This document shows, one piece after another, positions 63,773-64,000 of a stretch of DNA of 64,000 nt. The notes under the pieces are model-generated. The model was not told where the DNA came from. It saw nothing but the letters and a program-made list of their open reading frames with translations, and ran no database searches. Both the position numbers and the translations under genes were made by a program. The stretch's first letter is position 1, and the number at the start of each line of letters is the position of its first letter. Where the stretch lies: NCBI RefSeq assembly GCF_000498395.2, contig NZ_CP010979.1:124001-188000 (forward strand). The letters run 5' to 3'. Source of the DNA: Pseudomonas putida S13.1.2. Its GTDB lineage: Bacteria; Pseudomonadota; Gammaproteobacteria; Pseudomonadales; Pseudomonadaceae.

Positions 63773-64000
63773 TCATTCCATTGGCGGCAACCGCCGCTTC
63801 ACCGGGCTTTTCTTGATGATGGCGGTGTTGGTCTCGGCCAGCACATTGATGCGGTCCAGCAGGGTGTCCAACTGTTCCATAGAGCGCACATGCAGCCGGG
63901 CAATGAAACAGTCCTCGCCGGTGACCTTGTCGCACTCGGTGAACTCGGGGATGGCAATGATCTGCCGCTCTACTTCCTGCAGCTGCCCCGGCAGCGGGCG
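63773..64000 (-). CDS. Lrp/AsnC family regulator (C-terminal part)
   Basis: The 75 visible residues of the C-terminal domain (IIAIPEFTECDKVTGEDCFI, then HVRSMEQLDTLLDRINVLAE and TNTAIIKKSPVKRRLPP) match the Lrp/AsnC ligand-binding (RAM) domain. The gene continues beyond the window. Lrp-type regulators often control neighbouring amino-acid catabolism genes, here possibly the transporter and racemase. Confidence 0.85.
   Translation of the reverse strand, partial: RPLPGQLQEVERQIIAIPEFTECDKVTGEDCFIARLHVRSMEQLDTLLDRINVLAETNTAIIKKSPVKRRLPPME

Overview
The window looks like a Pseudomonas chromosome of the P. putida group. The evidence is high-GC coding sequence, the polar-flagellum gene order of that genus (fleSR-fliEFGHIJ-hsbA/hsbR/hptB-fliKLMNOPQR-flhB-flhAF-fleN-fliA-cheYZAB-motCD-parC-parP-cheW followed by ccmA-I), and about ten copies of the roughly 35-bp REP palindrome typical of P. 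putida, mostly as inverted pairs. No rRNA, tRNA, IS element, phage or CRISPR array is visible.

Layout. 1-3408: 3' part of a very large multi-domain glycosyltransferase, probably for flagellin or surface glycan. 3552-36343: flagellar and chemotaxis core on the + strand. It has five matches to the sigma-54 promoter pattern (GG-N10-GC), before fleS, fliE, fliK, fliL and flhA, which fits the FleQ/FleR/RpoN hierarchy. FleS/FleR control the basal-body genes. FliE-FliJ and FliL-FlhB/FlhA build the basal body and export gate. FlhF/FleN set polar position and number. FliA drives late genes. CheY/Z/A/B/W form the chemotaxis core, MotC/MotD a stator, and ParC/ParP place the array at the pole. HsbA-HsbR-HptB, a phosphorelay with partner switching, lies inside the cluster.

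36357-46755 (- strand): the most unusual block. Three tandem paralogous proteins of about 900 residues combine an N-terminal dermonecrotic-toxin-type region (DUF6543-like), a central hydrophobic segment and a C-terminal TcdA/TcdB-like glycosyltransferase domain with an intact DXD motif. They lie directly downstream of, and on the same strand as, a second FliK-like protein and a truncated FlhB C-domain homologue. A link between these effector-like proteins and flagellar export is possible but is inference.

47022-53938: complete cytochrome c maturation operon ccmABCDEFGHI with overlapping genes, then a small lipoprotein. 54368-55204: non-coding region dominated by a long inverted repeat of about 225-bp arms, bordered by short tandem repeats. 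55205-60820: metabolic and accessory genes (2-hydroxyacid dehydrogenase, PhzF-like isomerase, GFA-family protein, FKBP, two unrecognised small genes, a histidine-phosphatase-like protein, a D-amino-acid-dehydrogenase-like protein). 60940-64000 (- strand): hydantoin/Asp-Glu racemase, NCS1 transporter and the 3' end of an Lrp/AsnC regulator, plausibly a hydantoin/allantoin or D-amino acid locus, separated by an AT-rich regulatory region.
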